A stretch of DNA of 38,378 nt, taken from a virus. Below are positions 1 through 6,479 of this stretch, piece after piece; positions within the stretch are counted from its first letter, which is position 1, and each line of letters starts with the position of its first letter. The stretch is taken from IMG/VR virus record IMGVR_UViG_3300013372_004109, positions 1 to 38,378 of that record, one strand, 5' to 3'. The translations under genes and the position numbers were made by a program. The notes under the pieces were generated by a model. It did no database searches and was not told where the DNA came from. It saw nothing but the letters and a program-made list of their open reading frames with translations.

Positions 1-81
1 ACCTATAACTATTTGTTTTTTTATACTTTCAATATTCGTATAATTGTTTTTTGGTAATATATAAGATTCATCAATATTCAT
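1..81 (-). CDS. Start of an unidentified gene, cut by the window edge
   Basis: An ATG at 81-79 overlaps the stop codon of the upstream membrane-protein gene as TAATG, the same coupling seen at several junctions here. The frame stays open for 27 codons to the edge of the window, starting MNIDESYILPKNNY. The visible part is polar, with no signal peptide or membrane segment. Nothing in it identifies a family, so no function is proposed. Its expression probably depends on the gene before it. Confidence 0.6.
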   Translation of the reverse strand, partial: MNIDESYILPKNNYTNIESIKKQIVIG

Positions 82-1229
82 TATTTACGTTTAAAAAAAA
101 ATTTATTATTGTTACCATCTTTAATTACTTTATTACTACCAATTCTTTCAATAGTATTATTAAGTTTAGGTTGTGGTACATTTACCGAATAACCTCTTTG
201 ACCTTCTTTAATTTCTTTAATATCAGCCAAGGCTATTTTACCTGAAGACATTATTGGATTATTTGTTGGCATTTCAATTGTTGCTTCTGGTATAAAAATA
301 TCAGTTTCTATTGGTGATAATTCTTTTGGGAATATAATTTCTCCAGTTTCAGGATTCATATTTACTCCCTCATTTTCATCTTTTAATTCTTTTAACACTT
401 CTTTTCTTGAATGTTTTTTAGGTTCTAATGGTGTACTTTCACCAACTAAATCAAAAGCTTTATTTGTTGCTAATACTAGCGATATTGCTAATGGGTCAAA
501 TACAAATATCAATAAAAGTATCAAATAATTAACTACCTTAGCCATTGATACTCCTGTAAGTTCAGCAATGTATTTTAATGGCCCAACTTCCCCAGAAACA
601 TCACTACCAGATTTCATTTCTAAAGATTTTACATTATAGTTCCCAATTGAATCTGATAACATAGCGTTTTTATTATTTAAAACATCAATTTCACTTGAAA
701 GTTTTTGAATCTCAGTATTTGCTGATGCAATATCACTTCTTACCGAATTTCTATCTCTATTAGATTTTGAACCATCTATTCTACTTTCTTGAGATGTTCT
801 AAGACCAGATAATTGGTCTAAACGTTTATTTTTACTATCAATTATTTTTTGGTTATCATCAATACTTTTTTGAAATATATTTTTCTTACCATCTAATACA
901 CCCAATTCACCTTCATGAATTTCCAGTTTATTTGCCGTTTTTTGATAAGCATTTGATAGGAAACCATAAATACCAGCCGATGTGATTAACATAAGAATAA
1001 CAACACTTATGGTTAGGTAAAACCTTAATGGTTTTGAAAATTTATCCCAATATGTATGTAAAGCTGTTGTAACAACTAATTTACCTATTTCTAAAACTGA
1101 TGCCATGATAATTACAGCAAAACTAGCACCAGCAAATAATTGACTAAGACCCCAAACGGAGAAATATGCGGCACAACCAGCAACAGCTAGGGCCATCATT
1201 AACATTATATGTCTAAATTTTATTTTCAT
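81..1229 (-). CDS. Membrane-anchored coiled-coil protein of unknown function
   Basis: Numbered from the ATG at 1229, the 382-residue product has three hydrophobic segments near the N-terminus (about residues 9-30, 35-57 and 70-92). A long charged coiled-coil stretch follows (about 97-210), then a fourth hydrophobic segment (about 229-252) and a polar tail rich in Pro, Glu and Lys. I infer an inner-membrane protein with a large coiled domain between TM3 and TM4. The frame extends upstream to a TTG at 1253, but that start lies against the terminator hairpin. A later ATG at 1205 is also possible, because TATAAATA ends exactly where the 1229 ATG begins. The sequence VAGC near residue 19 resembles a lipobox, but the following hydrophobic segments argue for an integral membrane protein. 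No family is assigned. Confidence 0.75.
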   Translation of the reverse strand: MKIKFRHIMLMMALAVAGCAAYFSVWGLSQLFAGASFAVIIMASVLEIGKLVVTTALHTYWDKFSKPLRFYLTISVVILMLITSAGIYGFLSNAYQKTANKLEIHEGELGVLDGKKNIFQKSIDDNQKIIDSKNKRLDQLSGLRTSQESRIDGSKSNRDRNSVRSDIASANTEIQKLSSEIDVLNNKNAMLSDSIGNYNVKSLEMKSGSDVSGEVGPLKYIAELTGVSMAKVVNYLILLLIFVFDPLAISLVLATNKAFDLVGESTPLEPKKHSRKEVLKELKDENEGVNMNPETGEIIFPKELSPIETDIFIPEATIEMPTNNPIMSSGKIALADIKEIKEGQRGYSVNVPQPKLNNTIERIGSNKVIKDGNNNKFFFKRK

Positions 1230-1236
1230 ATTTATA
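1229..1236 (-). promoter_or_regulatory. TATAAATA element, possible T4-like late promoter
   Basis: The minus strand reads TATAAATA inside a perfect 14-bp palindrome (ATATTTATAAATAT, 1227-1240). It lies just downstream of the terminator that follows the sigma gene, where a new promoter would be needed. If it works like a T4 late promoter, transcription would start about six bases downstream and the ATG at 1205 would be the first usable start. The motif is common by chance in DNA this AT-rich. Confidence 0.3.
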
Positions 1237-1251
1237 AATATCATATAAAAC

Positions 1252-1279
1252 AAAAATGGGCATAAAGCCCATCTTTTTT
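1252..1279 (-). terminator. Intrinsic terminator after the sigma gene, possibly bidirectional
   Basis: On the minus strand the stem ATGGGC / GCCCAT (1272-1267 with 1261-1256) closes a five-base loop and is followed by TTTTTGTTTT. It is the only GC-rich hairpin with a T-tract seen in an intergenic gap of this window. On the plus strand the same stem is followed by CTTTTTTTT, so it could stop transcription both ways. It fills the gap between the sigma stop codon and the next gene. Confidence 0.75.
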
Positions 1280-2110
1280 TTATTCATTCATTAAGCTATA
1301 CAACCCATTCGCATTGTGTCTTAATTTTCTAATCGCCTTTTCTTTTATTTGACGTATTCTTTCTTTAGTTAAGTTATGTTTTTCACCAATAGCTTCTAAT
1401 GTCATTGGTTCTAATTCAGTATTTATACCAAAATAATTTTCAATAATTTCTTTCTCCCTTTCGTCTAATATATTTAACGTATTTTGAAGTTCATTTTTGA
1501 CTTTATAGTCAACTTCCATTTTATTTTCCTCTTCTTCACTATTTGGAATTAATTCGATTAATTCATCACCATCTTCATTTATAGTTTCATTTAAAGATAA
1601 ACACTTTGGATAATAAATCAAATCCATAACTTCTTTATCTTTATCAAAAATTTCACCGTAAACTGGTTCTCTTTCATTGATAAATTCAAATTTAGAAATT
1701 TGTTTGTTTAAATATGTTATTTTGTTAATTATGTTAGCAGGTAATCTTACCATTCTAGCATTATCGTTTAGACTTTGTAATATTGATTGTCTAATCCACC
1801 AAACAGCATAAGAAATGAATCTAAACCCTTTTTCATGGTCAAATCTTTTTGCTGCTTTAACAAGACCATAATTACCTTCACTAATTAAATCTGATAAAGG
1901 TAACCCTTGATTTTGATATTCTTTTGCTATTGATATTACGAATTTAAGATTTGCGTTTACTAATAGCTCAACAGCTTTTTCATCACCTTCTTTTATTCTT
2001 TCTGCTAATCTTATTTCCTCACTAGGAGTTAATATTATTGATTTTCTTACATCTTTGAAATATTTTCCGATGTTATCCTCAACATCAAAATTTACATATT
2101 TACGACTCAT
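1280..2110 (-). CDS. RpoD-like sigma-70 family RNA polymerase sigma factor
   Basis: The 276-residue protein has the full layout of a short Bacteroidota-type primary sigma factor: a region 1.2-like segment (about 12-40), region 2 (about 45-122), region 3 (about 125-170) and region 4 (about 215-268). Region 2 includes NANLKFVISIAKEYQNQGL, then RFISYAVWWIRQSILQ. The region 4 helix-turn-helix reads LTKERIRQIKEKAIRKLRH. It should direct core RNA polymerase to promoters. It is not like T4 gp55, which is smaller and diverged. An acidic insert (about 176-200) lies between regions 3 and 4. A promoter-like element stands about 45 bases upstream and an intrinsic terminator follows, so it looks like its own transcription unit. 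I infer capture of a host rpoD-type gene. Confidence 0.93.
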   Translation of the reverse strand: MSRKYVNFDVEDNIGKYFKDVRKSIILTPSEEIRLAERIKEGDEKAVELLVNANLKFVISIAKEYQNQGLPLSDLISEGNYGLVKAAKRFDHEKGFRFISYAVWWIRQSILQSLNDNARMVRLPANIINKITYLNKQISKFEFINEREPVYGEIFDKDKEVMDLIYYPKCLSLNETINEDGDELIELIPNSEEEENKMEVDYKVKNELQNTLNILDEREKEIIENYFGINTELEPMTLEAIGEKHNLTKERIRQIKEKAIRKLRHNANGLYSLMNE

Positions 2111-2153
2111 TTATTTCTTCATATTTATCTTTTTTTCGTTATTTTTATTCTAT

Positions 2154-2184
2154 TAAATATACGACAAAAACCACTAAAAGTCAA
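2154..2184 (-). promoter_or_regulatory. Bacteroidota-type promoter upstream of the sigma gene
   Basis: The minus strand has TTG (2184-2182), 20 bases, then TATATTTA (2161-2154), one base off TAnnTTTG. The same spacing occurs before the 163-residue gene, and the bases before the -7 box are shared (TTTGTCG here, TTTGTTG there). Expected transcription start is near 2150, giving a leader of about 40 bases. Confidence 0.5.
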
Positions 2185-2197
2185 GTGATTTAGCCAA

Positions 2198-2689
2198 TTA
2201 TTTTGCTAAAAATGACATAATTATTTTATCATTTTCGGTAAAATTCTTAGCCCCTTTATCAAGGATTTTATCGAACATTTCTTTTTTTTCGCTCAATGTT
2301 AATTTCATAACATCTTCTATTGTTAATTCTTTAGCTTGATGCTTTTTCATTTTACTGATTGTTTTAGCATCTTCTATTGTATGTAACAAATCTCTAGCCT
2401 TTTCTTCTAAATTAATTTCATCTAAAAATGAAAATAACCCCTCATGAACATCAGTTTTTGTTACATTAAAACCAGAGTTTTCAGTGCTCAAATCAAATAC
2501 TAGAAAACTTCTATTATTATCTTTAAACCAATCAGTTAATTCACATGGTTCAAAATTAGACGAAAAGGTAGCTATTAAAATACCTGTTGCGTCTAAAACA
2601 TTTACTTTAGATTCACTTATTTTTTCAATTTCAGGTAATGCATTTTTAGTATTACCCATAATAACTACACAATAGTTTCTAAACTTCAT
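2198..2689 (-). CDS. Unidentified 163-residue protein
   Basis: I do not recognise this gene. The product is soluble and acidic to neutral, with no signal peptide or membrane segment. The first half (about 1-75) alternates short hydrophobic strands with polar loops, including YCVVIMGN and ILIATFSSN, and could be a small alpha/beta domain. The second half (about 90-163) is mostly charged helix, ending in a Lys-rich segment. It is a single-gene unit, with a good host-type promoter 22 bases upstream and a weak hairpin plus T-run after its stop. Its place between gp46 and the sigma factor suggests an early gene, but no function is proposed. Confidence 0.75.
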   Translation of the reverse strand: MKFRNYCVVIMGNTKNALPEIEKISESKVNVLDATGILIATFSSNFEPCELTDWFKDNNRSFLVFDLSTENSGFNVTKTDVHEGLFSFLDEINLEEKARDLLHTIEDAKTISKMKKHQAKELTIEDVMKLTLSEKKEMFDKILDKGAKNFTENDKIIMSFLAK

Positions 2690-2710
2690 ATCTTTATCTT
2701 TTTATTTTAA

Positions 2711-2742
2711 CAAATATACAACAAACATTTGGATTCACCAAA
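2711..2742 (-). promoter_or_regulatory. Bacteroidota-type promoter upstream of the 163-residue gene
   Basis: The minus strand reads TTTG (2742-2739), 20 bases, then TATATTTG (2718-2711), an exact match to the known TTTG / TAnnTTTG consensus of Bacteroidota primary sigma promoters. Transcription should start near 2707, giving a leader of about 18 bases before the ATG at 2689. It starts just past the stop codon of the gp46 C-terminal gene. Confidence 0.7.
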
Positions 2743-4980
2743 TTATTTTATCGTTATTTTTGACACATTATCTGTTTTACTGACAGTCACTATGTTAGTT
2801 CCCCAATCCTTCACCAAGTCATTGTGCGTAATGAAAAATACTATCTCATACATGTCTTTAATCTTATCAAATAGTACTTTAAGCTTCTCTAAGTTGTCTG
2901 GTGCTACTTTACCTAATACTTCATCAAAAGTGATGAAATTAGGCATAGGTAATGTCGACATCTTACCTAATACACATCTTAACGCAAGACTAGCTGCTGT
3001 TTTTTCAAATCCACTACCAGCTTTCAAACGTTTTGTTGTGTCATCTTTTAACATTAAAAATTGAACTTCGTTTTTGTCATCCATGGATATTTCAACATCA
3101 AAATCACAAACATCCTCTAAAAGTCTTTGAACCTCCGAATTTATTATTGGTAAAACTGAACGTAAAACTAATTTACTAATACCTTTCTTACCAACTAAAT
3201 CAATATATATTTTGTAAATTTTATCAACTTCTTCTTCTTTTTTGATAGCTTCAATTAATTTCTCTTTAACATCAATATTGTTAGTGTTTGATTCAATATC
3301 AGAAGTAACTCTACCTATTTTAGACATAGTTTCTGTTTTTGTAACTTCAGCAACTTTAATATCTGTTTTTACCTTAGCAACTTCAGAATCAATTTTTCGA
3401 TTTAACTCAATCGCTTCTAGATTTAAATTATATTTTTTTAAATCATTTGTTTTTGAAGAAAAACTATTTCTTAAAGAACCAATTTCAACTTCAGCCCTAT
3501 CTTTATCTAATTCAAGTCTATTCTTTTCATCAACCAAAACTTTAATTTTATTTAAAGCATCTATTTCATTACCTATAGTTTTAAGGTTATTATCAATTAT
3601 AAATATCTCATCATTTAGTTTTTTGACATCTGATTCATGTTTTGCTATGTGTTCTGAGTTATCTACATCATCTAATTTTCTATTACAGGATTGACATATA
3701 CCGCCAGCTATTAAACCAGTAATAACTTTTTTAATCCTATCAACATCACTTTCTTTTATTGCTTTATCAGTTGTTTGTTTATTTAAATCTTTGGTTAATA
3801 GATAGTGTTTATCTTCATCGAAATCAACTTCACCAATATTAGTAATCTTAAGTTCGATACCAATTTTCTTTTCTTTTAAAGCAACACCTTTAACTTTTAA
3901 ATCAGCAATATCATCTTCTAATTTAGATGGGTTTAATTCAAAGATAGTAACATCAACATTTTCTTTACTGTTAAGTAATCTATCATTTTCAATACTAAGG
4001 TCAGCCATTTCTTTAATAGCATCAGCAAGTGTTTTTTCTAATGTACCTTTTAATTCAGTATTTAATACAATTTTTTCTTTATGGTCAGCAATTTCTTCAC
4101 CCAAAGTTATTACATCATAATTATTTGATTTCTTTTTCTTAGCAAACTCATTATACATACCTCTAACGGCAGCTTCTTTAAGTTCTAGTATCTCTAGACC
4201 TATAAGTCTAGTTAGTACCTTACCAGACTCCGTAGTAGTTAACCCTATTAAATCATCTAAGTTTTTCTCAGTAGCTAATACAAGCATTTCGAAATCTTTC
4301 TCTGTACCTATTGTTTCTCTAAGTTTTTTAGTTGTTTGTTTAGCATCTTCTTCATTCTGCAATTCTTCAGTATCATCTGGAAGTAGCTTATAATAATTTA
4401 ACTTATTAGTAACAGTCCACCCACCACCTTTTTTAGCTGAACGTTTCATTTTACGTTCAATGATAGTTTCCTCACCTTCAATATCAATCATTCCACGTAC
4501 AATCAATTCATTTCTATCAGTATATAAATTGAAGACTTCTTCATTTCTATCTGTTTTTGTAGTAGTACCATGCAACAAAAACTTAATAGCGTCAATAGTA
4601 AGTGTTGTATTATGTGATACAATACCATTGGTATAATATTGATGAACTTCAGCTACTTGAATATCATATAATGTATCTTTAAAATCCATTAAACCTATAG
4701 ATTTTATTTTACTAACACCATCAATTGTTTGTATTGGTAAACCAACATTAGCTTCTTTTAAATGAATAAATTCATCATTTTCATGTTTTAATTTATGATA
4801 ATCAGCACCTTCAACATACATACCATTTTCAAGTTCACATCTATAAACATCAGCATTTTCTTCAGTGATACCACACCACTCAATATCTTTAAAACCGTAA
4901 GGTGTATCAACTTTAAACCCTAAATCTCCGTATTTTTGGTAAATCTCATGTAATTCACCAATTGTAATTTCTTTTATCAT
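2743..4980 (-). CDS. C-terminal split-intein fragment fused to the C-terminal part of gp46/SbcC-like recombination ATPase
   Basis: Residues 1-124 are a C-terminal intein fragment and residues 125-745 are the main body of a Rad50/SbcC/gp46-type ATPase. The body opens TTLTIDAIKFLLHG, completing a P-loop begun in the gene at 6480-7052. Long coiled coils flank a CQSC zinc hook near residue 427. An ABC signature (SGFEKTAASLALR, about 653-666), a Walker B segment (FITFDEVL, about 680) and an H-loop (ITHND, about 718) follow. gp46 works with gp47 in resecting DNA ends during phage recombination. This half lacks the Walker A Lys, so it should need trans-splicing to become an active ATPase. Predicted spliced length is 782 residues against 560 for T4 gp46. 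The start is the only ATG that gives a complete C-intein. Confidence 0.95.
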   Translation of the reverse strand: MIKEITIGELHEIYQKYGDLGFKVDTPYGFKDIEWCGITEENADVYRCELENGMYVEGADYHKLKHENDEFIHLKEANVGLPIQTIDGVSKIKSIGLMDFKDTLYDIQVAEVHQYYTNGIVSHNTTLTIDAIKFLLHGTTTKTDRNEEVFNLYTDRNELIVRGMIDIEGEETIIERKMKRSAKKGGGWTVTNKLNYYKLLPDDTEELQNEEDAKQTTKKLRETIGTEKDFEMLVLATEKNLDDLIGLTTTESGKVLTRLIGLEILELKEAAVRGMYNEFAKKKKSNNYDVITLGEEIADHKEKIVLNTELKGTLEKTLADAIKEMADLSIENDRLLNSKENVDVTIFELNPSKLEDDIADLKVKGVALKEKKIGIELKITNIGEVDFDEDKHYLLTKDLNKQTTDKAIKESDVDRIKKVITGLIAGGICQSCNRKLDDVDNSEHIAKHESDVKKLNDEIFIIDNNLKTIGNEIDALNKIKVLVDEKNRLELDKDRAEVEIGSLRNSFSSKTNDLKKYNLNLEAIELNRKIDSEVAKVKTDIKVAEVTKTETMSKIGRVTSDIESNTNNIDVKEKLIEAIKKEEEVDKIYKIYIDLVGKKGISKLVLRSVLPIINSEVQRLLEDVCDFDVEISMDDKNEVQFLMLKDDTTKRLKAGSGFEKTAASLALRCVLGKMSTLPMPNFITFDEVLGKVAPDNLEKLKVLFDKIKDMYEIVFFITHNDLVKDWGTNIVTVSKTDNVSKITIK
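4609..4980 (-). other. C-terminal split intein fragment (124 residues)
   Basis: Residues 1-124 carry the later intein blocks. A block-B-like segment, GMYVEGADYHKL, lies near residues 53-64. A block-F-like segment, LYDIQVAEVHQYYTNG, precedes block G, VSHN, whose last Asn is residue 124. The next residue is Thr, a permitted +1 nucleophile. The penultimate His and terminal Asn needed for Asn cyclisation are present. The segment VDTPYGFKDIEWCG resembles the start of known C-fragments of atypically split phage inteins such as AceL-TerL. No endonuclease domain is inserted. Confidence 0.93.
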
Positions 4981-4984
4981 TTAG

Positions 4985-5164
4985 TTATTTTTTATGGTAT
5001 TTTGTTTTAATTTTAAATATTTCCCCAGCTTTTTCATATTGTTCCTCTTCAACAAATAGTTTTTCAGCTTCATCACAAATCATTTTTAAACGATTAATTA
5101 TAAATTCTCTAATTTCATCTTGTGTTTTACCTTTAATTTCTTCCAATATTTCTAATTTATTCAT
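4985..5164 (-). CDS. Small 59-residue ORF between the gp46 halves
   Basis: A 59-codon frame starts MNKLEILEEIKGKTQDEIRE and ends KTKYHKK four bases before the ATG of the gp46 C-terminal gene. Its ATG overlaps the TGA of the 76-residue ORF as ATGA, so translation is probably coupled. The product is almost wholly charged and helical. It shows no recognisable domain. The tight coupling on both sides supports it as real. It may be a passenger gene of the homing cassette or a leftover of the insertion. Confidence 0.65.
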   Translation of the reverse strand: MNKLEILEEIKGKTQDEIREFIINRLKMICDEAEKLFVEEEQYEKAGEIFKIKTKYHKK

Positions 5165-5391
5165 ATATTTAAAAATTTTATAAAATCTTGTTTTAATTTT
5201 TCAGCAATTAATATATTTAAATCACTATCTTTAATATAAGAATTAATATTAGCATCACACTCTGGATTAATTCTAAAACTAATTTCTTTACTAAAAATTC
5301 CGTTATCTTCTTTAATAACACCATCTAATACTTTAAAAATAAAATCACCTTGTAATTCTATTTCACCGTTTTTTAATTCTACTTTAATCAT
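5161..5391 (-). CDS. Small 76-residue ORF between the gp46 halves
   Basis: Its ATG (5391) lies inside the last codons of the homing endonuclease gene (8-base overlap), and its stop overlaps the next ATG as ATGA. The first part looks like short beta strands (IKVELKNGEIEL, FIFKVLDG) and the end is helical. There is no membrane segment or known motif. It is either a passenger protein travelling with the endonuclease or a diverged accessory factor. I do not recognise it. Confidence 0.65.
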   Translation of the reverse strand: MIKVELKNGEIELQGDFIFKVLDGVIKEDNGIFSKEISFRINPECDANINSYIKDSDLNILIAEKLKQDFIKFLNI

Positions 5392-6403
5392 ATTTTTTTT
5401 TATTTAAAAAATTTTTACATTTATTTATTATTTCTTCTTTATTTTTTTTATATTCTGAATCCCAAACAACAAATACTTCAAAACCATTATTATTGGCTAT
5501 TAGTGTTTTTTGGTTATCTTTATTCCAGATATCCTTAGCGGTTAAGTCTTTCCTAAACGGATTAGGAAAATCATCAGCATTATACTTATTAGGGTTACCA
5601 TGATAATCATCTCCGTTGTATTCAATAATTCTTTTATTTTTTAAATCAGTGAAATCATATCGATAAAAACTATTATCACCATTCAACACAAATTCGCCAC
5701 CCTTTTTAGCAAACAAGAAATAGTTAGATTCATTAATTTCAATATCTTCTATCAATTTATAAAATAATTCTTGACTTACTTCTGAATAACCAGATTTTAA
5801 TTTACCATTTTTATAAAGGGTTTTTTGCCATTTTACTTGTCTTTCATTAAATTTAACTAATCCTTCTTCTGGTCCATATTTTTCAATACAGGTTTTTAAA
5901 CTAAATGTTCGTTGTCTTTTAGAAACCATTTCTTTACTTTCTTTTTCATCAAAACCTTTATTTAACCAATATTGAATGTTGGCACTTCCAAGTTTACCAG
6001 CGGCACTTCTTTTACCTTCTCGTTCTTCCCATTTATTAACACCTTCTTTTTCACCAAATCTAGTTATACAACCTCTTAAAGAAACCATTTTTTGACCTTC
6101 AATTTGTAGTATCGCTTCTTCTTCGGTATAACCATTTTTAACCCAATATTCAATATTTACTGGTCTTAAAGTTCTAATGTGGTCTTCAATTTTGTTTTCG
6201 TTTAAACCTCTATCTATCCAATATTGTTTTGAATAAGGTGAACCTTTTGGTATTACAATCCCTAAATTTTTTAACCTACTAGTTATAACACTAGGGTCAA
6301 CATTAAATCTTAGTGCTATCTTATTAGTAGATTCAAATTTCTCATTATATAATTTTACCATTGTTTTAATTTCATCATCAGTAAATTGTTTTTTATTACC
6401 CAT
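5384..6403 (-). CDS. Vsr-like (EDxHD-type) homing endonuclease
   Basis: The 339-residue product lies between the two gp46 gene halves. Residues 6-50 look like a helix-turn-helix DNA-binding segment (DDEIKTMVKLYNEKF, then VDPSVITSRLKNLGI). Residues 58-205 contain repeated units built on YWxxxGxxExE and on a segment like SLRGCITRFGEKEG or SLKTCIEKYGPEEG, probably DNA-contacting repeats. The C-terminus is a Vsr-type nuclease fold: YRYDFTDLKNKRIIEYNGDDYH, broken here as YRYDFTDL then KRIIEYNGDDYH, followed by IWNKDNQKTL and FEVFVVWDSE. The E..DxH and WNKD residues fit the EDxHD active site. The family was described with split inteins in 'fractured' phage genes. It probably cuts intein-free or intact gp46 alleles so that the cassette is copied in. 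A TATAAATA element and a 12-bp inverted repeat precede it. Confidence 0.88.
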   Translation of the reverse strand: MGNKKQFTDDEIKTMVKLYNEKFESTNKIALRFNVDPSVITSRLKNLGIVIPKGSPYSKQYWIDRGLNENKIEDHIRTLRPVNIEYWVKNGYTEEEAILQIEGQKMVSLRGCITRFGEKEGVNKWEEREGKRSAAGKLGSANIQYWLNKGFDEKESKEMVSKRQRTFSLKTCIEKYGPEEGLVKFNERQVKWQKTLYKNGKLKSGYSEVSQELFYKLIEDIEINESNYFLFAKKGGEFVLNGDNSFYRYDFTDLKNKRIIEYNGDDYHGNPNKYNADDFPNPFRKDLTAKDIWNKDNQKTLIANNNGFEVFVVWDSEYKKNKEEIINKCKNFLNKKKYD

Positions 6404-6410
6404 TTTAATT

Positions 6411-6446
6411 GTTATATTTATAATTATTATTTACTATAAATATAAC
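6411..6446. repeat. 12-bp perfect inverted repeat before the homing endonuclease gene
   Basis: GTTATATTTATA (6411-6422) and TATAAATATAAC (6435-6446) are perfect reverse complements separated by 12 bases. In RNA this would be an AU-rich hairpin ending about eight bases before the endonuclease ATG, so it could limit translation. Each arm also contains TATAAATA, one on each strand. It lies in the 76-base gap between the N-terminal gp46 gene and the endonuclease, where nothing else is seen. Confidence 0.7.
6415..6422 (-). promoter_or_regulatory. TATAAATA, possible late promoter of the homing endonuclease
   Basis: The minus strand reads TATAAATA 11 bases before the endonuclease ATG at 6403, matching the T4 late promoter core. 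Several T4 homing endonucleases are restricted to late transcription, so the position makes sense. The motif sits in an AT-rich inverted repeat and could be incidental. Confidence 0.35.
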
Positions 6447-6479
6447 CGTTTAATCAAAAAGGTAAAGACAAAGAAATAA

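Noticed and set aside
2162-2192. Hairpin ATCACT / AGTGGT followed by TTTTT after the 163-residue gene as a terminator
   Set aside because: The stem needs a G-T pair and is weak. It overlaps the sigma promoter, so it is mentioned only as possible.
2727-2743. ATTTGG / CCAAAT hairpin after the gp46 C-terminal gene as a terminator
   Set aside because: The stem is short and AT-rich with no good T-run, and it overlaps the -33 box of a stronger promoter match.
3242-3694. 150-residue plus-strand ORF opposite the gp46 coiled coil
   Set aside because: It is antisense to a clear gene and its Ser, Leu and Phe-rich content is what a reversed coiled coil gives. The same applies to the other plus-strand frames.
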